The translations under genes were made by a program, and so were the position numbers. A DNA stretch of 64,000 nt from assembly GCA_030407085.1 (NCBI GenBank), contig CM059584.1, positions 146,434,001-146,498,000 on the forward strand. Direction: 5' to 3'. This DNA comes from Trichopria drosophilae (lineage: Eukaryota > Arthropoda > Insecta > Hymenoptera > Diapriidae). A model generated the notes under the pieces. That model searched no databases and was not told the origin of the DNA. It saw only the letters and a list, made by a program, of their open reading frames with translations. Positions 1 through 12,300 of this stretch are shown one piece after another (within the stretch, counting starts at the first letter, position 1; each line of letters opens with the position of its first letter).

Positions 1-189
1 GCGTTACACTTTGTTCAGAAGGGAGTAGCATCAGCTCTCCACCCTGTATAAACGAATCTAGCGAACAAGGTTTTAGGTTGTGATTTAATTTAAAAACGTT
101 ATTAGTTCAGATCGGAGCAAAGGTTTTGTAAATACGAAGAAACATAGGGTTTTCTTAAAAACGTACGAATTCGAACGGGAAATTCGCTC

Positions 190-327
190 ATGGCTTTCTT
201 ATCCGAGGAACGATCTATCGAACGCGTTTATTCTCTCGAAAGAAAAGTTGAGGTCATCGGACGTTTTATAAGTAATTCGATGTCAGCCTGGGGCGTCGAG
301 CTCTTTCTGTGGATGGGCTATTCTTAA
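190..327 (+). CDS. possible 45-codon small ORF
   Basis: An ATG-initiated frame of 45 codons ends in TAA at 325-327, in the most GC-rich part of the left flank. The product would be charged in the middle and hydrophobic and aromatic near the end (a Trp-Met-Gly-Tyr-Ser C-terminus). No family is recognised. It could be an upstream ORF in a 5' leader, part of an exon, or chance. Only its location in non-AT-rich sequence supports it. Confidence 0.12.
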   Translation: MAFLSEERSIERVYSLERKVEVIGRFISNSMSAWGVELFLWMGYS

Positions 328-779
328 GACTTTGTATTCTATTAAAGAGTAAGACTGAACAAAAATACTGAAACCCTTAGCGTCTTATCGAGGAAGAAAT
401 TAATTTTCTACTTAGGCGAAAACCTTGGTACTTTGAATTTATTCAGCAGCCGCCAATGACGTTTCCTTTTCGAAGTATGCGTTTGTATAAAGAAATCAGT
501 AGACTAGGCGTTTCGGCGAGTAATTCGAGAATCATTTTATATATTACTGTACCATATAGTTCGTCGTAAGGATATGTAATAGAAAATCGTTAACTTGTAT
601 ACGTGCGTAATCGTGTCAACTCTTTGCTGTACATGAAATTCTGTATTCGGACCCTTTTCATTATGCTCGGAATTCTTTCCGATAAGATTTCAGATCTTTT
701 TCTTCCATTTTTTGTTGCGCAACGAAGAACAAAATATTAATAATATATAAAACTTTCATGACATAGAGTTTACAATTAT

Positions 780-1600
780 AATTTTTAACCTCTTCGCTGC
801 GGCGAGAATTTCGCAAATTCAAAATGGCGGACAAATTTTCTAAATTCCATCGATTTTGCTTGATACTTTTTCTCGGGAGTTTTCGGGACGTCCAATACAA
901 ATTTAGTCAGATTTCAAAAATTTTAAATGTTGGATTCAATATGGCGGACGTCTTAGTAAAAATTTATATTCATTAAGAATCTTATGTCAGTGTTTGCATG
1001 TTCAACATTACGACAATTTGTTATTCATAGGTCTCCTGTAGAGCGCTCTGTTGTCTTCTTGGAATCTTCAGCTACAAATTCTACAAAAATCTACATTTTT
1101 AATCTTTATAGATATTTTACAGAGTTTATTATCTATCCAGATTATCCCGTGTAAATTTCACATTTTTTTCATGTACTCTCGAGTTATCGTGTTACATGTG
1201 GGACAAAACACTGATTTCCGCAGTTAAAAATTTTACAGTTATTTTGAAAATCAAAAATTGTAAACAAAAATACAAAAAATATTAAAAAAAGTGCATTTTG
1301 AAGACCTTTCTCGAACCTCCTCGTAGCAAAGTGTGCAAGTAGATATTGTATATTGAAGCTAACGGGGGGAAGGCTAATATTTTTGAAAAATTTACCCGGC
1401 ATTTTGAATTTTCAAAATATATTGTCAGATTTGTAATCGGCAACCTCGAAAAATCCCGAGTGTAGCAAGTTTCATGCAAAATGGTTTGATTTTCAGAAAA
1501 TTTGTCGGCCATATTGGATCCGCCATTTTGAATTTGAAAAATACAGCATCATATTTGTAATCAGCGAGTTTCGATCGATTTCATTAATGTCTAATGCAGA
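780..1600. repeat. dispersed 'ATGGCGG / CCATTTTGAATTT' repeat cluster
   Basis: Diverged units join a CCATTTTGAATTT (or AAAATGGCGGA) word, a short AT spacer, and phrases such as TTCGGGA or TTTGTAATC(A/G)GC. Copies lie near 822-945, 1395-1440 and 1508-1570. Related copies recur at about 19370-19560, 28180-28260, 41810-41830 and 63190. They look like an old dispersed transposon family of unknown class, and long frames crossing them are not credible genes. Confidence 0.55.
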
Positions 1601-2871
1601 AATTAACCTAATACGGTCTCATGACCATTTACAAAATTGTAAAAACAACATATTTTAAGAACTTGTATCTTTTTTTTGACATGTTTTTGAAAAAGGACTA
1701 CGGCATGTTGGTCGCTTTGCCTTAGACTGTCTAGAAATGGGTAGAGTTTTTAAATTAGATACATTATTGACTTCATTAGACTAATTTATGTTACGAAAAA
1801 GACTAGCGTTTTTTTTTTACCGCAGTCAGAGAAATGTCCTAAATGATAAAAATCTTTGTCATCCGCGGCGAAGGGGTTAAGTAGGTATTATTTTGATAAA
1901 TTTATCTAGATTTACTTGAATAAGGATTTCTGCAATCGATTTGTTTACTAATCTCATGACAGAGAAATCCAAGGATATAACGAATCTTAAGTTTAGGAAA
2001 TCATGAATAAAAAGCAATTTCTTACTTGAAGCTAATTTTATATTGCATTAGTTGTCCCATTATCATTTTAAAAAACGTATAACATCCATCGCCTAGGTAT
2101 AACTCACTTCTCTTAGTTGTAAATATTATCCGTTCTTCACTTGACGCATAGCGCCTTTGTACAAAGAGCAGCCATAGAACTTGTCGACAGCTGACGTAAC
2201 GATGAAGAGAAGTGAATCTTATTGTCTGTTTAGGACATTGCACGTAAAAAACATGGTTCAGGGTGAGCGAAGATATCGGAAAAACGTAAAGATCGTATGA
2301 TTACAGTTACGACCTGTGATAAAGAAAAATTGAGAAAACAGGTATGGAAGAGGAAGCGATATTTCATCTTAACGGGATACAATTAACGATTAATTAAAAT
2401 AATATAATTAATTACACTAAGAGCACTCGCTTGTATTGCTGCAAATTATCGAATTGCATGTGTACAGCCCTGTACATTTTTATACATAATAAAATACGTC
2501 CATAGTATTTTGGGGGCGTGTTCAAAATGCAAACTGTAACTGTACTTTATTTCATCCTTCAACTCTTTTAAGACATACTACAATAATATCGTTAATTATT
2601 AAAAAATATCAAAGGTCGGCTTGGTCCTACTAATTAGTTGGATGAGAGTTTTTATCGACGTTTCGAACAACTTGTGTTCATTTACAAGAGATTATTGTGG
2701 CGCGTCGTGTTCTGTTCCCGCTTATATATAAGTTTCCTGTTTTCTATGGTGGGGAGGGTCCTGATCGTTTCATTTTTGTAATAATGCGTTCATATACGGT
2801 GTGTAAACTTTGGGTATCTTCAATTTTATTTAGTGGAGCTTCTTGTAATTTAATGTTAATCATTTCCGATA

Positions 2872-4232
2872 GGGGAGACTGGGGTTAATTGGTGGCTGGG
2901 GCACATTGACGGTTTACACTTTTCTCGAATTCTGCACATTAGAAAATTCTATGCATCATATAGTATATTCATTGGGTCCAGCTTCATCGCCTTGCCATAG
3001 TAACGCCTTGTTTATCGAACTAAATTTGGTTATAGTTCGGTTTGATTGATTTGGCAAACGAATTGTAACTATTTATTTTCGATTATATAAGCCTTTTTCT
3101 CCGTGTTGCGACCGATATCAGAGTAAGTATTTATACATTTAGCTTCCTTTACTTTCACTGCACAAAATCACTGTGAGAAGTATTGTAATATTTCTATACA
3201 TCATCACGAAAATTACGTTTTAACTTATAAACTCGGGCAGGTTGGCGGGTTTTGTGTGGGACACATTTGCGGTGTCATTATTGCTTGTAAAATATGTTCT
3301 TATTGCAGAGAATGGTTCGAAACTGAAACAACAGGCAAAGAGGCGACAGAAAAAATACTAAATTGACAAATAATAATGTATAATATACTACAAAATTGTT
3401 TTTTCTGCACAGAGAGAAGAAAAATGGTTAATGGAACTATTTCATAATAGTAAAACATTTGATGACAAATAGTTGTTAATTTAACCATTTTTATAATAAA
3501 CAAGAACGTAATATTGTTCAGTTTACCATTTCCCGATATTTATGTACGCACCATCGTACATAACCTCGATAACTTTCGAATTAAACGAAAATATCTTCTT
3601 TCCTTACAAAAAAGAATTATTGTATGGCCCTTTTCACAATGTTCTGAATTGCAAAAGTAACACTCTGCGAGCTACACTTTCACATTGTTAATTTTACAAT
3701 TATTATACTTTATAACTGTTTTTTACAATTTCTTCATGATTCCGTTAACCTTCTTTTTCTCTCTGTGTGTAAAAGTGCAAAATGTATGTTTTATTTATAA
3801 ACGTATGGATAGTCGACAATAGCCACAAGAGAGTAACGGTATTCTTACAAAAAATATCTCCGTTAACGTATTTTTATTGCAAGAAAGGAAACTAAGCGAG
3901 AGCCAGAGATTTGATTTACTTATTACATCATGCCGGAGTATTATAAATTCATTTATTCAATAAAACACAAGTTTTTATCAACCGCCAATTAGCCCCATTG
4001 CACCCGTCAATGTGCCCCACGTGTGGGGTGTATGTGTATTGGTGGTTTTTGAACTTACCGCTTATTCGGACATTTTCTCTCTTTTTAACAATATTTATGA
4101 AATATTACAAAAGGCATTTTATTGCTAGACCTTATACCTGCAAAATGGTATATTGTATTAATTGAATTATACTGTACACCATTTTATAGAAATAGATTAA
4201 CAATTTTACCGCCAACTAAACCCAGTCTCCCC
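2872..4232. mobile_element. nested TIR element A (1.36 kb, TA target site)
   Basis: The ends are inverted repeats beginning GGGGAGACTGGG; the right end reads CCCAGTCTCCCC. The sequence just inside each end is also similar (TTAATTGGTGG against TTAGTTGGCGG). A second copy of the subterminal motif, including TGTGCCCCAC, lies inside the right end near 3985-4020. TA flanks both ends, and deleting the element restores the reading of the other Penelope copy. No transposase is visible, so it is probably a non-autonomous Tc1/mariner-type derivative. Confidence 0.7.
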
Positions 4233-4236
4233 TATA

Positions 4237-4993
4237 GGGGAAGTAGGGGCCAAGTGGGATGGTTTTGGAAAAACTTGTATACAAAAAATATGGGGCATAA
4301 GAATGGTTGGGTGTGGTTTAGAAACCCTTATTTAGGTCCTCAACTAACTTATTATGAATCGCATTTAAAAAAAGTATCGGTTTAATATTCCAAATTTCAA
4401 TTTAACGAAAAAACTTTTTTTTGAGAAATCTGAAAATCCAGGGGCAAAGTGGGACGGGTTGTTAAAATTACTTCTGGAAAGGTTTGACAGCGAGAGAGAG
4501 AGAGAGAGAGATTAAAAATTTATTTATTAGTGTCCTTGCCACTACGAGCCGTAGACAACTCAAGAGAGAGCGAGATAGGGAAAGAGAGTTCTTTCTTATC
4601 TCTGTGAACCTAAATCAAAACATAATACATCCCACTTTGCCCCAAAATAGATTTTTTTTAAACACGTCGTAAAAAATCATCCTCAACCCCAAATGAAACA
4701 AATAAAAAACGAAAATTGAATGTAAGGGAAGACTATTAAGTCATCCAATTCAGATTTTAATTACGCTTAATTTATTGATACTTGCTAATCGATTGAAAAT
4801 ATGTATGAATTTGCAAATTGACTTCGACTTCCTAGGTCATGTTCGAACGGTTGGTAAATACTGAATGGAAACTGAAATATGTTTCAAAATTTGTATTACG
4901 ATAACTCTTTTGTAAATACACAATGCAAACAAATACATAGTAAATGTTCTAATACAGCGAAGCACCAAAATCCCACTTTGCCCCTACTTCCCC
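4237..4993. mobile_element. nested TIR element B (0.76 kb, TA target site)
   Basis: The inverted ends read GGGGAAGTAGGGGC and GCCCCTACTTCCCC. Subterminal copies of the GGGGCAAAGTGGGA theme appear at about 4440-4455 and, inverted, at about 4631-4645. It lies four bases from element A, separated by TATA, which fits a second insertion at the duplicated TA; the right flank has changed from TA to TG. A GA-rich stretch lies near 4490-4510. The frames inside come from simple repeats and I do not call a gene. Confidence 0.7.
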
Positions 4994-5106
4994 TGCGTCT
5001 ATTGTAAAATTTATTTTCGATGTCCAGTATTCTTTTGTTATCCCAATCAAATTTATGTAGTGTTTGGATTCTATGTTCTGTGATTACTGTGTTTGTTTGA
5101 GAAGGT

Positions 5107-6312
5107 TTCTATTCGTTAACACATATTTTAAATTCAACAGCCGTATTTATAAACAAACATACCCATGGGTTCACCAATGTCACCAGTATTATCGAATATT
5201 GTTATGGATGATTTGGAAACTGAATGCCTTCAAAAATTAACATTCAAACCTGCCTTTTTTAATCGTTATGTCGATGACATCTTTACATGTATACCAAAAA
5301 ACAAAGTAAACGAAATACTCTTCACATTCAACAGTTACCATCATAGATTATAGTTTACACACGAAAAAGAACAACTCAACAAATTACCTTTTTTAGAACT
5401 TTGGATCATTAAAAATACAATAATAGTCTCTCAATTGTTTGGTTTTGTAAACCAACGTACTCGGGCCGTATCTTGAACTACAATTCACATCATCCATACT
5501 CACAAAAAATATCCTGTATTTACAACCTCACAGATAGAGCCCTAAAATAAAGTGATAAGAAATTCCATAATAGCAATATTCACAAAATCAAACAATATTT
5601 ACTAGATAACGATTACCCAAAGTCAATGATTGACAAATATATTACAAGACGAATTCACAAACACAAGAGGTTAACACACAAAATAGAAGAAATCAATTCA
5701 AATATTTACAAATACCATATACAAAACATATATATGAATCAATTGAAAACTCTTTTCGCAACACTAACATCAAGATCGTACCATCTCTAAGAAACAACCT
5801 ATCCGCAATAATACAAAAAGGTAAAGACAAAATACAAAAGATACACACAACACCGTGTATTAAATTGTATGGATTGCGATGCATCATATGTGGGAGAAAG
5901 TAAACGAACATTAAAAACTAGAATAAACAAACATCAACGCAATATCAATAGACCTTCTCAAACAAACACAGTAAACACAGAACATAGAATCCATACATAA
6001 ATTTGACTGGGATAACACAAAAATACTGGGCATCGAAAATAAATTTTACAATAGACGTATATCGGAAATGATTAACATTAAATTACAAGAAGCTCCACTA
6101 AACAAAATTGAAGATACACAAAGTTTACACTCTGCATATGAACGCGTTATTACAAAAAATGATAAACCATAGAAAAACAGGAAACTTATAAAAGCGGTAA
6201 CACAACACGACGCGCCGCAGTAACCTCTTGTAAATGAACACAAGTTGTTCGAAACGTCGAGGAAAACTCTCATCAAACTAATTTGTAGGACCAAGCCGAC
6301 CTTTGATATTTT
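5107..6312 (+). mobile_element. Penelope-like retroelement, 5'-truncated and decayed
   Basis: The frame at 5165-5353 carries reverse-transcriptase motifs: GSPMSPVLSNIVMDDLE, and FFNRYVDDIF with the YxDD catalytic pair. After an in-frame stop the RT C-terminal part continues (NKLPFLEL). A GIY-YIG-type endonuclease segment follows at about 5865-5950 (YVGESKRTLKTRI), in a different frame and with stops. The RT plus GIY-YIG order is the signature of Penelope-like elements. The tail to about 6312 is shared with the inverted fragment to the left. Several stops and frameshifts make it inactive. Confidence 0.85.
5165..5353 (+). pseudogene. Penelope RT palm fragment (62 codons)
   Basis: This short open frame is part of the palm domain of a Penelope-type reverse transcriptase. 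It carries the GSPxSP motif and the YVDD active site about 30 residues apart. The fingers and upstream region are missing, and a TAG at 5351-5353 interrupts the frame before the thumb. It is a retroelement fossil and not a host gene. Confidence 0.8.
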
Positions 6313-8690
6313 TTATTATATATACTTCTACATAACAACACCATTTATTTTATGATTAATTATTACTTTACAGTTCAGAATGAAAATGTTTTTTCGAAAG
6401 AAAACTAAACTATTATTTTAATTTGACATATTTCAAAGCGAAATTCAACTCACGGAACCGCCTTATTATATATTATCGCTGAAAAGTTACTACTCGAAGC
6501 AGTAAAATGAGATGGAATTATGGCAAAATATACCACGTAACTGGTAAATTTTACTACTTTAATTAGTAACTTTTCAAAATGTAATATGAAATTTTCCAAC
6601 TTTTGAACAAATATTTCATTTTTGTATTAAAATAATAATATTTATTGCAATCGTAATAACATTTACTACTGATGAGTTCTCAGTGTAGGAGCCATGTTCC
6701 ACCTATTTCCGTTTGCTAATCTATAATATAATAGCATGTATTACACAGATAATTAAATTATCACTCTTTTCATATTTTTTTTTTTCATTTGTTGGTTTAT
6801 GAAGCTATGTTTGTTTTTAATGTTGCGCGGCGAATTGCGTCATTCTTTAAAGACGCTCCGGTGATCACCTTAATGTGTACTTTTTCATGTGCAAAAGACC
6901 GTTTTTACAATCTGCAATAAAGGGGGATAAAAATACATTTGAATGGATAGAACGAAAAACGAAACTTTTTTCTGTTGCGATATTGGCGCTTCATACAATG
7001 AGTGCTTATTTTAAATATTAACCATTTTTTATTTTTTTTATTCATATTTTGAAAAGTATATCTAAATAAATTTAAGTTGGATATTACATAAATAATTATA
7101 CAATTTTTGTAGAGTAATGACACGAAGAGACGTAAATAAAATAGATTTTACGTAATTCCTTTTTGTCGTGCCAGTGGTGCTTTTGTTCCCTCATTAAAAC
7201 TAATCATTGGTTGCTAAGAATAATTATATTTAACTTTATCCAATGGTACCAAAAGTAGAGAATTTTCATGCAATCGATGCAACGTTATACAATCCTGTAT
7301 GAAAAAACATTTTTTAAATTATAAATGATGTATGACAAATGTTATAAGGAAGGCTACAAATGATTGATCAAAATTATTGTAAATTACACAAGTGATATCA
7401 TCAATTCTTTCAGTAGAGGAAAAAATAATGGTGGTCATTAGGCTCTTCATATTCAGATCTTATTTTATTAAATCAGATTTGCCAAAAAATATATATTTCA
7501 CTTTATTACAAAATGTATACATTGATTACAAAATATGTCTATATACATGTAAACAGTAATAACTAACATTTTATTTAATTTATCAACGCTTCTTATTTGC
7601 TATGTATATATTTACATTATTTAACATTCATAAAATTTTAAATCTAAATGTCGATGTTTTTATGCCTTAAAATTACATACTGAGTGTAATATTTACAACG
7701 TCTTAAATTCTAAGTTCATATTGAGCAGACAAATAAAACGTAACGTTTCGTACTTAAAAATTTCATTTGTTGTATTTGTGTTTGACAAATGTAATTCAAT
7801 ATAATACTTCAAAGAAGAAATTCCAATTTTTGAAATGAAACGTACTTTTAAATGAAAAGATGAATAAAAACTTAATTTTTAAAAATAAAGTAAATTTCTC
7901 GAAGATATTCAATCGTAGAAGATGCAGTCCTGTATTATAAATTTTCCATTGTCAGAAGTAAAAATTACCTGAGGGTATTTAAATACGTTACTATAGGTAC
8001 AATTATTAAATAAATTCAATTAAGAATGCTTAATTGTTATTTTTCTTAAATCAAAAATTCCAGTTAATAGCGCAAATTTTGTATAAAACTACTCATGTTT
8101 TTCAGCAGAAAATCGTCAGTGCATTTCAATCGATTCTGTGAAATCTTGTCTCTTCGTTTCTTTTTCATCGTCAAACTTAATTTTAAGCTGATTTGCAATA
8201 ATTACAGAAATTGTAGTCTTAATGAAACAAGTGTAAGCATGTTTAGGCCTGCAAAATGCAATTGCAGACATGACGAATTTTGTAAAACTTTTCACGGAAG
8301 CGACAATCTAATGATAGGTTTTCTAAGTACATGATATGTCAAGAATCAAACTCCGGTAATTTTTAAATTAGTTTTTAAATTTAAAAAATGGTGACGTTTT
8401 TTTAATTTTATTTATTTCATTAAATTTAGAAAAGGGCATTATTATAAATTTTTTCTTAACTTACAAAATACAAAATAAAAAAAAATATTTTAAAATATAC
8501 AGGGCCATGAGTTGTTCATGCTTAATTCTATGAATGCAACATAATTCTAATATAAAGATAATTCTGTTTTGTATGGATAAAAAATCGAATAGAATTTTTT
8601 TACCTAACTGAAAATTATTAAGATAAATACTCAGACGAAGGTTTCTGATTCATTCAAATATGAACATTCATTTCTGTGTGAATACTTTTT
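6313..8690. other. AT-rich gene-free stretch
   Basis: I see no exon-like sequence, RNA gene or recognisable transposon protein. A small hairpin element at 6481-6575 is listed separately. The rest is AT-rich with many short homopolymer runs, as in ageing intergenic or intronic DNA. Confidence 0.5.
6481..6575. repeat. short hairpin (MITE-like) element
   Basis: GAAAAGTTACTACTCGAAGCAGTAAAA at the left matches, inverted and imperfectly, GGTAAATTTTACTACTTTAATTAGTAACTTTTC at the right. The arms are about 27-30 bases around a loop of roughly 35 bases. The form resembles a miniature foldback element. There is no coding capacity. Confidence 0.5.
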
Positions 8691-9325
8691 ATTCCAGCTC
8701 AATCCAGAACTACTCGAGAATGCTGAATCCGACCCAATCTGCACTTTTTCGGGAATTGAAATATGTTGAGAAAAGATTGAAACAATTGATAAAAACACCT
8801 TCAACTTTTCTAGTATTCGATTAGATTGGACGCTTGGATTGGAAATTCTTTATGTACAATGTTACATTGCCCCGGATTCGCACAGAATGGATATTCGGAT
8901 TGGGAAGCATCAAGGGAAAAAATGTTGAACTATCTGGGACTCGGATGGATTAAAAGCAATTCTGGAAAATACCGATAACTTTTCGCGAATTGAGTTTGAT
9001 TGAATGCTCCTATTGGAAATGATTAAAATACAAGGTTACACTGATCCAGATATACACAAAATATGCTCAGATTGGAAAACATTAAGTGGAAAAAATTTTG
9101 AATTTTCTTCGGATTCGGTCGGATTGGAAACAATTCAGTAAAATATTTTGATCTTTTCTTGTATTCGAAAGGATTGGGAGCTTGAAAGTGATCAAGGATA
9201 TAATTTCAAATTTTCCTGGGATTCAGAAGGATCAAGTTTCAAATTATCTAATGGATTCAAAATGATTGCCTGATTAAAATGGTTATGATAGGATTGGGTC
9301 GGAAAGAGATTTCAAATTTGATTGG
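8690..9325. repeat. diverged tandem repeats, period near 171 bp
   Basis: Segments at about 8860-8932 and 9031-9104 align over their whole length: a GTTACA(T/C)TG core, a CACA(G/A)AAT block, a (C/A)GGATTGG-type block, then GGAAAAAA and TTGAA. Shorter GATTGG/GATTCG words continue through the block. The same vocabulary recurs near 18230-18330 and 50200-51420. It is an old satellite-like array or repeat-derived region without an ORF. Confidence 0.5.
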
Positions 9326-12300
9326 TTGAAACCGGACCGGGTATTGAATTTTAATTCAAAACTGAGGGTTGCAAAAACAGTTTTGAAAGCTACTACTGCT
9401 TTTTTAATGATACACCGCCAGTTTTTGTCCGACGTATTTTATCGTAGTTATTAGTCTGAAAACTATTACAGGAGGGTCACTTTTGAAAGAAAAGTCAAAC
9501 CTTTCGAACCCCATTGGATTTATTATCCTATTATTATCGTGAAATTGGTAAGCTATTAAGTAAGATAACAAATTTTCTAGCCATAGGAATAGAGTTTCTA
9601 CCTTTAGCATTTTATAAAAGTATTTGCAATCATTTTTGAAACACTATTCGATTTTTGTAAATATTGTAGCTTAGGTATGGCTAAAGTGATAGTCATGGAA
9701 AATATATATTACGGAAGGTAATATCTTTTCTAAAATAATAAAAAAAACCTGATAAATGTAATCAAATATTTTCTGAATTCCATTCAGTATTTTTTAAGAT
9801 GTATAATATTTTAAGTGATATTTAACCAATATTATTTTTCTTAAAACTCCAATTACATTATTCTTTTGTAATTCTGACTTTTATATAAAAATTTCTATTC
9901 GATTGTTTCTATGAAAAGTGCACAAAATGTTAGAATCTAAAAAATATAGTGGTATTACGAATGCCTCATTTTGCTTTGAAATGTAAAAAATGTCGAATCC
10001 TTTACAGATATTTTTCCACATATTGATTCGGCCGTTTTGTATTTTAAGATGTTTTTATAGATGAATAATCACTGGCGTTAACCTATGCAAGCATACATTT
10101 TTATACGTTGAATTTTATCACTTCGGATTTTTTGGGGGGAGAACTTCCACAACTCTAAAAATCCATGAAAACACAGTTTCACTAAATTGATTGTATTGTC
10201 ACATCACGTTAGCCGACATTATAATGTGGTCATTTTTAATTTTGTGCAACCGACATTGGGTTCGTAATCAGCGAGTTCAAATACCATTTTATACCACTAA
10301 AAAGTTAGTTACTGAAAATGCCTAGCTTATCGATGGAGCACTTTAGAACCCCCTTAAGTTTTCTAAAGTACATTTGCCACGTTAGTTCTAGCACTTTTAA
10401 TTCCGAGATTGTTATCGTACTTTTTTCATCTAAGAACTACATGTATATTAAATACAATTGTTATTATTTATAATTCTACGAATATTTTGTAAACGTTTTC
10501 GGTATAAACAATCTCGTCTGTACATAACGTTATTGAAGTGTACATCAATTATTGTGCATTGTTTTCTTTTTGGGATCCAAATAATTGAAATATTGTTACC
10601 TGAGTCTCATCTGGTGGATGTATACGTGAATTGGAATCTGTTTTATTATTAACTTCTGACTTTCTTTGTTGTTATTTTTAAAATTTTTATTTTACTCTAT
10701 GGAAAATCTGTTTTATTATGGGCATCTACGAAACAGTTTTTGCAAAAATAAGCATCACATATTTTGCACACTAAAAAAGTTCCAATGTCACAATTATCAT
10801 GGAATCAATATTTTCTTTTTAGTGCGTAATCTGTACTATGATTTGTGAAATCAATAATCTTAGATTTTTCCAAGAAATGTCTGACAATATGTGGGAAGAA
10901 TTTGTTAAGCTAGTACCGGTTGTTTACTAAATTGTTTTCTATTTTTCCTGGCTTCACATCGAAACCACAAAGAAAATATTAATGTTTTTATTTTCTATAA
11001 CCCGATAAATATATTCTCTATCTATTTATTTTTAATTTATTAATTCCAAACGGTCGAGAAATAACTTGGTTGCTCTTGCAACAAATGTTTTTAATGTCAG
11101 ACAATACATATCGCAACATTTTTTAGTTATATCGAAAACTATTTCACTGTTCTTCTTTAAGCGTACCGATTTTAGACATGTTTGTGCTTAATTGAAGGAT
11201 TTTTACCTTTAGTTACAACTCTTTCTATAATCAAAAACAGTGACATGTTTTGAGAGAAGCTAAAAAAATTATCTTTTAAAATAAATCCAAGCATTAAACA
11301 AAAGACACACTAATACACTAACGAAAAAAAATTGTTTTTTCTTTATTTCAGATAAAAATTGTACGAGTTACATTGACTAAGGGGAAAGCAGTTTTGCAAT
11401 TTCACGACACTCTCAATGACTCATTTTTTAAAGTTTTCCTCTGGAATTTGCATAAAATGTTCAAATATATTAATTTTTAATGTAATAATCACGATTTGTG
11501 CAATATGTACGACTTTTAAACAAAAAGTATTTCGTAAATTAGTCGTTACCAATTGTTTTATAAAACTGTTACATATTTGATGTATTAAATCGTATTGAAA
11601 AAACAGATTATAAATGGTTACTGCGAATTTTCCCTGCATTTAATAGTTTTCTATCGTTCATAGTTTTTTATCGTTCATAGTTTTCGAGATAATAAGAAAG
11701 TAAAAAACGCGTTTTTAATAAAGATATTCTCCGACAAAAAACCTCGAATTTTGAAACATATGTACTTTTATATGTAATAAACGCAATTCGTGTAATCCTT
11801 GTAGGATTAAAAAAAAAATTTTTTTTGGCCCACTACTCCAGAGCACATCCTTAAGAAACATATCACCGAGTTGTTATATTTATAGATGGATTGAAATAAA
11901 AATGGCATTAAAGTATTGTAAAAATTCTTAAAAGCAATAAAAACTTAATTTATCTGCAAAAGAAATGTCGGTTATATCAGTACAGCTTTATTCAAGGAAA
12001 CGCCGCGTAACTATGAATAAGATGCCAATAACACATCTACTTTAAAGCATGTCGTATTTTTATCGGTATTTTAAATAAATTAGTATCCAAGATTTTATTG
12101 CTGATTTTCAAATAACTTAGTAAAATATTGAAAAACTTTTTCCGTCATAGAAATTCATCATTTGTATTTGTTCATTCTCAAAAAAGGTAAAATGTACAAC
12201 TTTGTTCTCAGATAGTAAAGTTGATAAATCGGCAATTATTTTCGTAAGCAATAATTATTCTTTAATCCGATTCTTTAATTTTACGTTTCTAAAAAGAAGA

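Larger units (their letters stand above)
1..2603. other. gene-poor left flank
   Basis: No long coding region is visible. The first 650 bases are somewhat richer in GC and in CGA/TCGA words than the rest, as in an untranslated exon or promoter edge, but no gene can be assigned. Positions 780-1600 carry several copies of the ATGGCGG / CCATTTTGAATTT motif described separately. From 1600 to 2600 I see only AT-rich sequence without clear exon signals. Confidence 0.5.
2604..5106 (-). mobile_element. Penelope-like element, 3'-terminal fragment, interrupted
   Basis: Positions 2604-2871 and 4994-5106 read together match, in reverse complement, the last roughly 390 bases of the plus-strand Penelope-like copy that ends near 6312. 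The fragment is split by two nested TA-flanked elements (2872-4232 and 4237-4993). It holds only the part after the endonuclease core plus the 3' tail, and no intact ORF. Its truncated inner end abuts the plus-strand copy, giving a head-to-head arrangement. Confidence 0.8.
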
